Positions 27,304 through 36,834 of a DNA stretch of 64,000 nt are shown here, one piece after another. This DNA comes from Nitrososphaerota archaeon (GTDB lineage: Archaea > Thermoproteota > Nitrososphaeria_A > Caldarchaeales > Calditenuaceae), in assembly GCA_009889515.1 (NCBI GenBank), contig WUQR01000068.1, positions 186,001 through 250,000 of the forward strand, in the 5' to 3' direction. The notes beneath the pieces were generated by a model. The model was given only the letters and a program-made list of their open reading frames with translations, was not told the origin of the DNA and ran no database searches. The position numbers were made by a program, and so were the translations under genes. Position 1 is the stretch's first letter. Each line of letters begins with the position of its first letter.

Positions 27304-27612
27304 CTTATTAGATAGACGGCTTGTTTGTGAGCTTCTTAACGGTCTTTTCAATTGTCGTAGCCGTCCACCGAGGCTTTTACGCATTCCTCGGCGGACCTAT
27401 AGAGCTCCTCAAGTGATCTGGTAGCATCACCCCCTTGCTGGGTAGTCATCAGTCTCACTGAGCAAATGATCGATAAGCTTCATCTTTCTGGAGGCAGGTG
27501 TGGATGGACGGACAGGTTTCCGCACTCCCATACGAGTCTTCATGCTAATTATTGTTAAGCACGTGGCTCCTTAGAGTGAGTCTCGAGAACTGCTTCTCTA
27601 TAGCTCTCCACT
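27304..27612. other. Intergenic region with a probable gene remnant
   Basis: A minus-strand frame at 27348-27449 (33 codons) contains SLEELYRSAEECVKAS. A second frame just upstream reads MKLIDHLLSETDDYP. Together they look like a short helical gene broken by a frame change. No promoter or other feature is evident. Confidence 0.25.
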
Positions 27613-29208
27613 TCAACTCGTTAAGGATAGAATGCGCTTTTCGAAGGATAGGGCTATCTTTGATAGCTTGGATATTGGCTTAATGTCCTCTGTGATTAGA
27701 TTTAGGTTGTTTATGTCCTCGGGCTTTATAGCGCCTATAAGCGGGGCCAGAATCAAGTAAGCTAGGAGGAAGGTTGCTGCGGAGAGCATGAGTTTGACTA
27801 GGTGTGATGAAGGAAGATACGAGGCTATGGCAAGTATTGGCGTCGAGGATATGAGGCCTGCCGCGCAGATCCGCACGATGCCGTCTAAGTTGAATTTTAG
27901 GCCGTATTTGCTGTGGGCTGTCAGCGCCAGATAGGCTAGAGGCGGCGCACCTGAGATTATCAGCGCGGCTATGAAGCCGGGGACCCTGTAAAGCCACGTC
28001 AGGACGGGCGTCAGCAGGAGTACGGCTGGAAGCTGGATCAATGTCGCTTTGAGCGATATGTCTGTCCTCCCTATGCCGTTGAAGAAGCTTCCCAAAACCA
28101 GTGAGAATCCGGTGTATATGAATGTGGTCGAGTACAGCGTCAGGTATAGAGGCGCCTCAACGTAGCTTGAGCCGTAAAAGACCGAGACGAGCTCCCTAGA
28201 GCTGACGGCTATGAATATGGATGCCGGGATGACGAGGAGAAGAGTGTACTTCAACGTGTTTGTGAAGAGGCTTTGCAAGTCGCGCGTCTCGCTATCAGGG
28301 TCAAGCTTCGAGAATGCTGGGAAGAGGGCCGTCGATATAGGAGTTGTGAGAATGGCGATTGCGGCTGAGAACACTGTGGCTACATAGTAGTTTCCTATTT
28401 CCATGTTTGACGTGAACCATGCGAGGTTTAGGGACTGATACTGGCCCAGCAGGCTGGCTATCAAGGCTGACGCGTAGAGGGGTATGCCGTATCTGATCAT
28501 TGGGGTTAGGCTCTGGATGATGCCTTGGTCTTCGTTTAAGCTGAATCTTGGAAGCTTAGACATCCTCGCGATCATTATAGCTCCAACCACACCTGCAACC
28601 ACATAGCCTAGGACATGGCCTGCAAGCGCTCCGAAGACGCTGAGCCCCACTACTATGAGGATAGGGGCCGATACTGCCTTAACAGATGCTTGAATAACTG
28701 AGAGTAACGCCGTCTTATCCATTTTATCCAAGCCATTGAAGACACTGCTCGCTGTACCAACGAGCATGCCTCCAACTATTACTATGGAGGCCAGGCGGAT
28801 AAGGGAGCCTGCTTCCGGCCTCTTAAGGAGATGAGTTGCAAACTCATCAGCAAACAGAAACGTCAATAGAAACATTAGGAATGACATTGCAAGTCGGAAG
28901 AGGAGACCTGCCCCTACAAAGCTTCCAATGGACCCGCTTTTACCCACAGATCTGAGCTTGGCTGTGAACCTCACGAGGGCCGAGTCCACACCGAAATCCG
29001 TAAATAGGAGCATTAGGGACGGCGCTATAAGCGCTACCGAATAAAGCCCGTAGTTTGATGGTCCAAGCAGCCTAGCTACAATTATTGAAGCTATTGCGAG
29101 GATCGCTGTTGACGAGGTGTTTCCCACGAATATGTGGAGGCTTCCCCTAGCCGCCTCCTTCGCAACCCTCGCAACCTTCGGTAATTCTGGGTTTTGCCCT
29201 CCCGGCAT
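27613..29208 (-). CDS. Polysaccharide/oligosaccharide flippase (Wzx, MOP superfamily)
   Basis: 531 aa, about 14 hydrophobic segments. The N-terminal block LLGPSNYGLYSVALIAPSLM with the following DFG-x-DSALVRF is the Polysacc_synt signature. It should flip lipid-linked glycans across the membrane, ready for transfer to S-layer or other surface proteins. It opens the surface-glycan gene region. Confidence 0.88.
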   Translation of the reverse strand: MPGGQNPELPKVARVAKEAARGSLHIFVGNTSSTAILAIASIIVARLLGPSNYGLYSVALIAPSLMLLFTDFGVDSALVRFTAKLRSVGKSGSIGSFVGAGLLFRLAMSFLMFLLTFLFADEFATHLLKRPEAGSLIRLASIVIVGGMLVGTASSVFNGLDKMDKTALLSVIQASVKAVSAPILIVVGLSVFGALAGHVLGYVVAGVVGAIMIARMSKLPRFSLNEDQGIIQSLTPMIRYGIPLYASALIASLLGQYQSLNLAWFTSNMEIGNYYVATVFSAAIAILTTPISTALFPAFSKLDPDSETRDLQSLFTNTLKYTLLLVIPASIFIAVSSRELVSVFYGSSYVEAPLYLTLYSTTFIYTGFSLVLGSFFNGIGRTDISLKATLIQLPAVLLLTPVLTWLYRVPGFIAALIISGAPPLAYLALTAHSKYGLKFNLDGIVRICAAGLISSTPILAIASYLPSSHLVKLMLSAATFLLAYLILAPLIGAIKPEDINNLNLITEDIKPISKLSKIALSFEKRILSLTS

Positions 29209-29342
29209 AGCAGACTACCAGCTTTAGGCTGCGCGCCGATATGAACTCTTCATTTGGAGAATGAGCTACGACTAAGAGTAGGCTCAGAGATCAGGGAAAT
29301 AGACAGATAACTGTTCTGCGCTCAAACGCTTCGTCTAAGCCT

Positions 29343-31322
29343 CTACAAACCCTTACTATCGGTGACATTTTTGCCGCCGACCACCTTCAAGTAGAAGACC
29401 GAGAAAAACTGGTTGCTGTATACCTCCTTGACTGTGGCCTTTAGGCTTGGCGCTGAGCTTGAGAGGAAGGCTTGCAGGTTCTCGTCGAACTTCTTAAGCG
29501 GTGTGAACGCGAGTAGCACGTAAGCGCTCGACTTGTTGCGTGTGGTGATCACCTGCAATATGTCATGTGGTGTCGGCGTACTAAGAACGAATGCTAATTC
29601 AGATGTGCTGGGATTCCTTAGCTCGAGATGCACGAATCTACCCCAGCTCAGCCCGGTAATTAGCGGGGATTCCTTCAAGTCTAGACCTTGGACGAACTCT
29701 GCGGCCTCGAGGGCGCTATCGAAGACCGCTGCATAGGGTGGTGAGGGAACCATTCCATAAGGGATTCTGTAGAGGGGTGAGAACAGGAGCTGGTTGTAGT
29801 AGTGGTAGGAGGGGTGCATTGTGGCGTAGAAGCCAGGTGCTATGAGGAGAGCCACTGTGAGGACCGCGAGCTGCTTGCGCTTGATCTCTCCTAGCTGAGG
29901 TAGTGCTATTGGGAGCGCCAGCACCGCCGCAGTCATTAGGATCCTGTCCCACTCAGCAGGTGCTACATATGGCGCGAGCCACGGGAGAACGGATAGGAAC
30001 AGTAGCACGGCAACCATGTAGACTGTGTATCTAACCCTGCCCGCATATCTGTCAAACCCCATCGCGAGCAGAGGTGCGAGCGGTCCAAACGTGATAAACA
30101 CGTAAGCAAATGTTCCAGACTCCCACCCAGTCCCTCCGCCAACAGCTGGCGGGGATACCCCTACCACGGGATGCTCGGCTACTGGTTTTCCAACATACCA
30201 CGTTATCAACGCGTACGAGACAGACGCCAATAGGAGGTACAGCACTGCCACCGGCAGTTTTTTCTCCCTGACGATCACGTAGGCGGATAGGATTATTGTA
30301 AAGGCCGCTCCAAGCTCCGATGCCAGGGAGGATAAAAAGAGGAGAACTGCGGCTACCACGTGCTTCCTAGAGTTAGCGCCCGCCTCCAAGACTATTAGCG
30401 CGCATAGGAGTAGGATCGTCGCCAAGAACTGCTTGTGGAGGTCCCACGCCATCCTGAGCAGGAGGATGCTGAAGGGTGCTACAAGGGCTACTAGGAGGGA
30501 GCGCCTAGTGCTGATGCCTAGAACTCTTATCGAGAAGGTTGTCATCAACATCGCGAGGAGGCCGTAGGCAACCGGTGGATAGAGCTTGAATATGTACCAA
30601 GGGTCTACCAGTAAAGCGAGCGGGTAGAGGAACCAGTCAATCAGCGGGGGGATGTTTCTGGGCCCTCCCATCCAGTAATAAGACCCGAAGATAGACGGCC
30701 TATCTACAAAGTCCCTCAGATGGGCTACGTACTCGACCGTGTCGTACCCGATCGGTCGAGGCCACCAGTAGACCTCCGGCAGAAGTCTCACAGTGAAGCC
30801 TAGAAGAAAGGCTATAATCTCGCTGCGGTCGAGAACCGCGCCAGCGCGGAGTGAGAGCGAGCGACAGAGCTCCCCGAGGGTGATCCCCTTCGAGAAGACG
30901 TAGGGTCCTCCATGGAGCCTGTTAACGAGCATCGAGCCCACGCCGAGAACGCCCGCCGAGAACATAGTGGGATAGACGTATACCAGCACCTGAGGACCAG
31001 CCACTCCGCAGCCAATACACAGGTAGCCCGGCTCGATCAACAACGCACTATGAACAAGCGAGGCCGCACGGACGAAGGAAACTAGCACGAATCCCATGAC
31101 CTCTAAGAGCAGGGTCGAGTACAAGCTAGCCCCGCTGTACTCCCTGAGGTCATAATACATTGCAGCCAGAAGAAGAATCGTAGAAGACCAGAAGGTGTAG
31201 TCCACTCTTACGAAGAAGTAGAAGTCAGCGCTCCCAGAGGTGATGAGTGGTAAAGTCAGTACGGCTAAGCCTAGTAAACCGAGGAGCAGCCTATGCCTAC
31301 TCACGATTCCACTATCGTCCAA
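29343..31322 (-). CDS. GT-C-fold membrane glycosyltransferase-like protein
   Basis: 659 aa with about 13 membrane helices and a C-terminal extracellular part. The acidic loop motif RPIGYDTVEYVAHLRDF, followed by YYWMGGPRNIPPLIDW, lies near residue 197, after several N-terminal helices. The WWDYG motif of oligosaccharyltransferase AglB/STT3 is absent, so a lipid-linked sugar transferase is more likely than the OST itself. TTG start at 31322; a GTG seven codons in is an alternative. Confidence 0.7.
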   Translation of the reverse strand: MDDSGIVSRHRLLLGLLGLAVLTLPLITSGSADFYFFVRVDYTFWSSTILLLAAMYYDLREYSGASLYSTLLLEVMGFVLVSFVRAASLVHSALLIEPGYLCIGCGVAGPQVLVYVYPTMFSAGVLGVGSMLVNRLHGGPYVFSKGITLGELCRSLSLRAGAVLDRSEIIAFLLGFTVRLLPEVYWWPRPIGYDTVEYVAHLRDFVDRPSIFGSYYWMGGPRNIPPLIDWFLYPLALLVDPWYIFKLYPPVAYGLLAMLMTTFSIRVLGISTRRSLLVALVAPFSILLLRMAWDLHKQFLATILLLCALIVLEAGANSRKHVVAAVLLFLSSLASELGAAFTIILSAYVIVREKKLPVAVLYLLLASVSYALITWYVGKPVAEHPVVGVSPPAVGGGTGWESGTFAYVFITFGPLAPLLAMGFDRYAGRVRYTVYMVAVLLFLSVLPWLAPYVAPAEWDRILMTAAVLALPIALPQLGEIKRKQLAVLTVALLIAPGFYATMHPSYHYYNQLLFSPLYRIPYGMVPSPPYAAVFDSALEAAEFVQGLDLKESPLITGLSWGRFVHLELRNPSTSELAFVLSTPTPHDILQVITTRNKSSAYVLLAFTPLKKFDENLQAFLSSSAPSLKATVKEVYSNQFFSVFYLKVVGGKNVTDSKGL

Positions 31323-31551
31323 CGCACTTATGGCCGAAGAAGACTAGATACGCCGTTCTAACGGCAAAATATAGCTTCTAACATGACATAATGTAATTGA
31401 TGTAGTGGTTATAAATATGTCCGCCTAGCCAGCCTCGATAACACAAATCTACCGATGCGTGACTCCCGCACCGTCTTCAATAAGATAGTGGATGTTGTTC
31501 TTGTGAAGAGTCTTCGAAGGTTTAAGTAATACATGAAAAAATCTGGTAACA
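31323..31551. other. AT-rich intergenic gap
   Basis: The beginning of the AT-rich glycan block. Nothing beyond probable promoter sequence was seen. Confidence 0.3.
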
Positions 31552-32345
31552 TTACCCACTTCTTAAAAGTTGATCGGGATCATTTTTGATGAGTGGTGGC
31601 ATTTTCTTCGATTTTATAACGCATATATATCCGAAATATCGTAATGGTGTTCTTGAAAGGAGGGCGTTATCTAAGACCTCAAGGAGCGGAAGTAACGGTT
31701 TCAATAATCTTTTTATTAGTGGCTTGTAACAAATGTGACCAGGAAGTATACATGCTCCTCTAGCATCTACTATTTTAAGACCAAGTCTTCGGAGCTCACT
31801 TTTTAATGTCCAATAACTTTTCCATTGATCGTATGGATGTTTCGCTTTACTTTTCCGCTCAAGGTAGATCTTCTGAGGAAAGTATAGGCTTAATACGTTA
31901 GGTGTTGACACTATGAGAACTCCATACATCCTTAGTACACGATGAAGCTCTTTAAGAGCTTCTTTCCAATCTGGAATGTGCTCTAACACCTCGCTACATA
32001 CTATTTGGTTAAAAATTTCATCTCTAAATGGAAGATGTGTTAAGCTAGCTGCAATCACACAAATTCGTGACTCATGTCGCTTCAATGCTTCGAATAAGCT
32101 CCGAATAGATATATCCACTCCTACATAGACTCCACGTGTGACGTTCATGATCATCTGCGCATCCCTCCCAACGCCGCATCCGGCATCTAGCACCATACCA
32201 CTCCTAGGTTCGAGTAGATCGGCAATCTGGGACCTACGGACTCTTTGCTCGTAGCGAGAATAGGATCAACTTCAACAGCTCGACTCGAAGCAAGATCGTC
32301 AAACCATCTCGCTATCTTTTCATACAAACGGCTACTCTTGCTCAA
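31552..32345 (-). pseudogene. SAM-dependent methyltransferase with a 1-nt frameshift
   Basis: The intact 214-codon part (from ATG at 32196) has the class I signature VLDAGCGVGRDAQ, VGVDIS and the motif CSEVLEHIPDWKEALKELHRVLR. Its true N-terminus lies in another frame: a TTG at 32345, directly after the upstream gene's stop, opens a frame with YEKIARWFDDLASSRAVEVD. The two parts join perfectly (SK-RVRRSQIADLLEPRSG) if one A is restored in the AAA run at 32244-32246. The full protein would be about 264 aa. The cause is real mutation, sequencing error or slippage; the sequence cannot tell. Its place among glycosyltransferases suggests sugar or lipid methylation. Confidence 0.75.
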
Positions 32346-32346
32346 T

Positions 32347-33423
32347 TTAACTTTCTGCTAAAACACTTTCGTAGACTTTTCTATATTGGGCGGCGATGAC
32401 GCCCCAGTCAAAGAGTTTAGCGTATTCTCTCGCTCTCGAAGAATAGAAATCATAGTTGTCCATAATTTGATCCACTGCTGTAGCTACTTCTCGCGGGTTC
32501 TCTCCTTGAACTAGAACACCAGCCCTAGAGTTTAAAACATGTTCTCGCATGGCATACCCGTTTCTCGCTATTACAGGCTTACCGCATGCCATACCCTCTA
32601 AAATAGGTAGACCAAAGCTGTGACAATAATCGACTGCCAAAACTATATCCGCCGCATTATAGTATAGTGGCATTATTTCATGAGGAACCCATCCAATGAA
32701 ATGTATGACGCGATCAAGTCTTAGAGCCTTAACCTTGGCTCTGTAATAAGCTAAATCTCTTCCCGTGCCGATGAATACTAAACGTGCCTCCGGGAATTTT
32801 TTAAGTATGAAAGGCATTGATGCTATATGATAATCTATTGCTTTATGCATCTCTATCAATCCGACCTTTAACAACATCGGGTTTCCACACTTCAGCTTTA
32901 GAATCTTTTCAGGTTCACTGATAGGTCTAAACTTTTCAGTATCAATGCCATTCGGAATTTTTACGACACTTTGACACCCAATTTGCCTTAATTCATCAAC
33001 TATGTAATCGCTTATCCCTACAGTTAAATCTGCTCTAGGTGAAAAGAGTCTACAAAAATGAGCGAAAAGCGTACCTGGTATACTCGCTATTCGCGAATAC
33101 TTCATAGGTACTATACCGTGATCTGTATATATTATCCTAGCTTTACGCTTTCTTCTCAACAATCCGGGCAAAGTATATACATCATGAGTATGAACGATGT
33201 CAAACTGATCAACTGTTTTCCCTAACATTTTCCAGAGCTCTAAAGTGGTTTTAGGTCTTAACTCTATTATCTCTACGCCTTCTTCAACTTTCCGCACAAT
33301 CCTACGACAAATTAAAGTAATATCAAAGGTTTCTCTAAGCTTAATTGCCAATTGAACCGCTACTTGAGTTATACCAGCATAATTATATTCTCCAAAAAGT
33401 ATAGCGAGGAAACGTTTTGGCAT
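32347..33423 (-). CDS. GT4-family glycosyltransferase
   Basis: About 358 aa. It has the two-Rossmann GT-B layout: N-terminal acceptor domain (FGEYNYAGITQVAVQLA), HTHDVYTLPGLL, linker region VKIPNGIDTEKFRP, and C-terminal donor domain with LVFIGTGRDLAYY and the E-x7-E motif FGLPILEGMACGKPVIA. I chose ATG 33423 (MPKRFLAIL), just after the stop of the upstream gene; the longer frame to 33435 would overlap. Visibly AT-rich, unlike the housekeeping genes. Confidence 0.87.
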   Translation of the reverse strand: MPKRFLAILFGEYNYAGITQVAVQLAIKLRETFDITLICRRIVRKVEEGVEIIELRPKTTLELWKMLGKTVDQFDIVHTHDVYTLPGLLRRKRKARIIYTDHGIVPMKYSRIASIPGTLFAHFCRLFSPRADLTVGISDYIVDELRQIGCQSVVKIPNGIDTEKFRPISEPEKILKLKCGNPMLLKVGLIEMHKAIDYHIASMPFILKKFPEARLVFIGTGRDLAYYRAKVKALRLDRVIHFIGWVPHEIMPLYYNAADIVLAVDYCHSFGLPILEGMACGKPVIARNGYAMREHVLNSRAGVLVQGENPREVATAVDQIMDNYDFYSSRAREYAKLFDWGVIAAQYRKVYESVLAES

Positions 33424-33428
33424 CTTAA

Positions 33429-35078
33429 TTAACACCCTAAATTATGACAACCAAAAGCGTAATTGAATCCCGTGTAATATATTTTGTTAAATTTTATATC
33501 CATTGCAAACGTTAACTTATAGAACTCCTTTTCCCCAATTGAGCTCTGCATCTGCTTAGATAATACCACGTATTGTATACCCGCTGGATTTGTGAACCTG
33601 TATGATTCGTATTCATATGGTGTCACCAAAATAACATTGTTCCGTTGATAAAATGGGTCTCTGAATGATATGAGCGCATTAGTATACATTGTGATTAATT
33701 TAACCGGACCTCTCTCTATGAGGAAGTCAGCCGTCGTTAATTCGCTGGTTAGAACGATCGTATCCAAACTAGTGTCATACATAATATAAGTATTGACAAG
33801 GAGGAAGATCGAACTCATAAGTAGGAGGAATCCTTTAACCCTCTTACTGCTAGCATGAATAGCATAGGCCCCACTTAATGCTATAGGTAATGAGCCATAA
33901 AGCAAAGTCCTTTCCCATAACATGCCTCTAACTGCTATTAAAAGGAAAGCAAAGAACAAGGCTATACCAAGCGCGTAAGAGAGTACCACCAGAAAAGACG
34001 AATCTCGCTTTCTAAACATATAATAGAACCCGTAAAGGCCCAAGCTGAAGAAGAATGAATGCTTAGCTACGGAAAGATGACTTAGCAAAAGGTTTTGTGG
34101 GGTTCCGATAGCAAGGTAGTCCGCTGCTTCCAGACCTTTAATAAAAAAGTCTAAGAAGGCCATAATAAATCCTCTTCCCATTTCTGTGACTTGATACGCT
34201 CCGTAAATATTCCACAAAAGGAATACGGCTATAATCGTTATGATGAACAATAAATGCGGAGTCTTAGGAAAATAGCTTCGGAACCACTTCATTTTTGTGA
34301 GACTTAAGGTTAATAGAAAAAGGACAGTGAACAAGGATGAGACTGGATGTGTGATCGTGAGCGCCGCGAATAAAAGGACACATAGTAATATACAGGGGGT
34401 GGATTTAGAGTTGTACCACCCTAGTAGCTCTCCAATAAAGTATATAACCATCAAAAAGCCCAAAGCCTGCGGCGAAAAGTGAGTTTGCAACGAATTGTTC
34501 TCAGCTATGAATATTAATGAAGTTGTCATAACAAAGATGGTCATAGTCGCGATCTTCTTTGAAATTTTACTAAACATTCTGGCAAGCATAAAAAGTCCAA
34601 TAACCATCTCGACAAGAACTATGACAGGGAAAAAATACATGAAAAATTCCCCATGTAAACCGGAAATAAACAAAAATATTGATGCGAATATGAAAGCCCC
34701 TGGCCAACTATGATATCCAAATGTTGCAGGGTCTGTATGACTTGTCCACATTATTGCATTAGCCATACCCATATGCGTAAAGCTATCGTAAATCCTAGCG
34801 TTTTCTTGTACTAGAGTTGGAGTAAAATGAATTATGATTGTAATGAGAACAAGATACATCAAAAGCTTATTATCATCTCCCCCCATTAGTAAAGATGTTA
34901 TTAGAGGCATGGTTGCAAGAGGTATCGCTAGCCAAAAGAGTGGAGGTAATATAGTAGCCGGAGATCTGTGAGGGAAAAAGACCAGAAGTTCATCAAAATT
35001 CACTCTTGCCAACACGGACGATGCTATCCATAAACCAAGCGCTCCCATAATCATTAACAACTTTAATCTACCTAGCAT
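33429..35078 (-). CDS. Polytopic GT-C-like membrane protein
   Basis: 549 aa, about 12-13 hydrophobic helices, with a first-third loop RIYDSFTHMGMANAIMW followed by HTDPATFGYHSWPGA. A C-terminal extracytoplasmic tail of about 110 residues follows the last helix. The fold and neighbourhood suggest a lipid-linked sugar transferase or glycan polymerase; I cannot separate these. It is strongly AT-rich and overlaps the same foreign-looking block as the GT4 gene downstream. Confidence 0.6.
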   Translation of the reverse strand: MLGRLKLLMIMGALGLWIASSVLARVNFDELLVFFPHRSPATILPPLFWLAIPLATMPLITSLLMGGDDNKLLMYLVLITIIIHFTPTLVQENARIYDSFTHMGMANAIMWTSHTDPATFGYHSWPGAFIFASIFLFISGLHGEFFMYFFPVIVLVEMVIGLFMLARMFSKISKKIATMTIFVMTTSLIFIAENNSLQTHFSPQALGFLMVIYFIGELLGWYNSKSTPCILLCVLLFAALTITHPVSSLFTVLFLLTLSLTKMKWFRSYFPKTPHLLFIITIIAVFLLWNIYGAYQVTEMGRGFIMAFLDFFIKGLEAADYLAIGTPQNLLLSHLSVAKHSFFFSLGLYGFYYMFRKRDSSFLVVLSYALGIALFFAFLLIAVRGMLWERTLLYGSLPIALSGAYAIHASSKRVKGFLLLMSSIFLLVNTYIMYDTSLDTIVLTSELTTADFLIERGPVKLITMYTNALISFRDPFYQRNNVILVTPYEYESYRFTNPAGIQYVVLSKQMQSSIGEKEFYKLTFAMDIKFNKIYYTGFNYAFGCHNLGC

Positions 35079-35220
35079 ACTCGGACGGATGAGTGGGAAT
35101 GCTACTTTACCCTCTCTTATTCTCGTGTCGCGCTGGTCTTATCTGGCAATCTCTGTACTATACTTTGTTACGCTCTTGCAGTCTCCATCCCAAAGCTCGC
35201 CCAAGTTACTCTTTGATCCT

Positions 35221-36417
35221 TCAAACACGTGACTTAGTGGCCTCTATAAGTAGTTTTAATAGTATACACACATAACGTTTCAAGTCGAGCTCCTTTACGG
35301 CTCTTTCATAAGCTTTCTTTTCCAAGTACCTATACTCCTCGAGGTTACTCAACACATGGCATAACTTTTCTGCCAGCGCGTGTGGATCATTGGGCTTAAT
35401 AAGTACAGCGGCGTCTCCTACAATAGTCGGGATTCCCCCTGCATACGTTGCCACCAGTACAGAGCCAGAGGCTAAAGCCTCAATAGCTACGTTAGGTGAT
35501 CTATCGCTGCTAGCATACTCCAAGAACCTTGAAGGGAGTACCACTACGTCGCTAGCTCTATAGAGGAGCGGAATATCTTCGTGCCTCAAGTAGCTGTACA
35601 ATGCAACCATACCTCTTGCCACATACCTTGCTAGCTTCTTTTTGTACGTATTCTTCAGTTCAACCTTATCATGTAGAAGTCTCGATATAGGTAAGAGAAA
35701 GACTACATTCACTTCATTGCAAATTTCTTGTATAATTTCGATCGCATCCAGAAGTACATCCGCACCCTTGCAGTATGAAAGCTCCTCTATAAACACGCAC
35801 CATTTCTTATTTAAGAGGCCCTCCCATAGACCCAAGACTTTCAGCATATTTTTCTTAGCATGTTCTCTTGGCATGGAGATAAGCCTGCTAAACCTCTTTA
35901 TATTTACGCCATGTACAAGAACTACCGGCGGCGTTTTACGCCTGATGTTTAATATTTCAAGTACATATCTTTTAGAAGCGAATGACTCACATACTAAAAC
36001 ATGGGAGTGATTGTAGACTAGTTTTATAACGCCTATCTTTATTCTCTGAAGCAGTCTTAAGAAAGAATTGTTGAGACGAGTTATATTATTCTCTTCAACT
36101 ACAACTAGAGTCTTCGCTCCTAATAGTCTTGAGACGAAGTAGATAATCAATCCAGCCATGCCTTCTATCCCAAATATTATAACAGCGTGAGGTCTATAGC
36201 GTATATACCTAATTAATTCGAGCAATCCTATGGCCTTGTGGCTAGCTATAGTTACAGGGATAGGCTTTAATACCTCCGCTTGCTTCAACAAATCTTTGAA
36301 AGGGTAGTTACCATATACCTCACAAGTAAACAGCTTTGCCTCAACCATGTCATTTATAATTGTCAGCATATCCGCGTGAAACGGGTAAATGAAGGGTGTA
36401 AATATCGCTATTCTCAA
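35221..36417 (-). CDS. GT4-family glycosyltransferase
   Basis: 398 aa. The C-terminal Glycos_transf_1 domain is clear: FIEELSYCKGADVLLDAI, RHEDIPLLYRASDVVVLPS, and SPNVAIEALASGSVLVATYAGGIPTIVG near residue 315. The N-terminal domain is weaker but begins MRIAIFTPFIYPF as usual. AT-rich. Likely adds one sugar to a lipid-linked precursor. Confidence 0.85.
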   Translation of the reverse strand: MRIAIFTPFIYPFHADMLTIINDMVEAKLFTCEVYGNYPFKDLLKQAEVLKPIPVTIASHKAIGLLELIRYIRYRPHAVIIFGIEGMAGLIIYFVSRLLGAKTLVVVEENNITRLNNSFLRLLQRIKIGVIKLVYNHSHVLVCESFASKRYVLEILNIRRKTPPVVLVHGVNIKRFSRLISMPREHAKKNMLKVLGLWEGLLNKKWCVFIEELSYCKGADVLLDAIEIIQEICNEVNVVFLLPISRLLHDKVELKNTYKKKLARYVARGMVALYSYLRHEDIPLLYRASDVVVLPSRFLEYASSDRSPNVAIEALASGSVLVATYAGGIPTIVGDAAVLIKPNDPHALAEKLCHVLSNLEEYRYLEKKAYERAVKELDLKRYVCILLKLLIEATKSRV

Positions 36418-36699
36418 CGTCTTACAGCGCTATCAAATTTCTACTTAAGTTTTTTCTGATGTGTCTTGGACAAATTTGTTTTTGTTGGTTTATGCATATC
36501 TTTTGAGGAAAGAATCATAGTGTAGAATATCTCAGGCTTTTAACATATGATCTTATAACGTGTTTAACCCTCGTATTTCCGCACTTCCTTTGAGACGGAT
36601 CTAACATTCACTCGCTCTACGAGGATTTCCAGTATGATTTTAAACGCTCCGGAAGGCGTATCGAAAAGGAGGCCTTTTAGCCAGTGTGAGATCTATAGG
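36418..36699. other. Intergenic region of the glycan cluster
   Basis: AT-rich promoter-like sequence for the 35.2-36.4 kb gene and otherwise nothing recognisable. The remaining part up to 36834 holds the short PIN-like frame listed separately. Confidence 0.3.
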
Positions 36700-36828
36700 T
36701 TAATAGCCTAGATATTGCTCGTAACCATCGCCAAATTTACATCCTAGTATGTCTTGCAAACTCGCTAGCGGATGTATATCCGCAAAGTCTGTGTCGCCGG
36801 TTACAGAGGCGATGCGTGCGCGAATCAT
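36700..36828 (-). pseudogene. Possible PIN-domain (VapC-like) fragment
   Basis: A 42-codon frame containing ASVTGDTDFADIHPL, which resembles the late T-x-D-x-DF block of PIN nucleases. The upstream codons of the gene are absent and two stops precede the ATG. It is probably a remnant of a toxin gene, or a chance match. Confidence 0.3.
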
Positions 36829-36834
36829 TTTTCA

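Noticed and set aside
29343-31322. Oligosaccharyltransferase AglB
   Set aside because: The WWDYG motif and the DK/MI-type motifs are absent.
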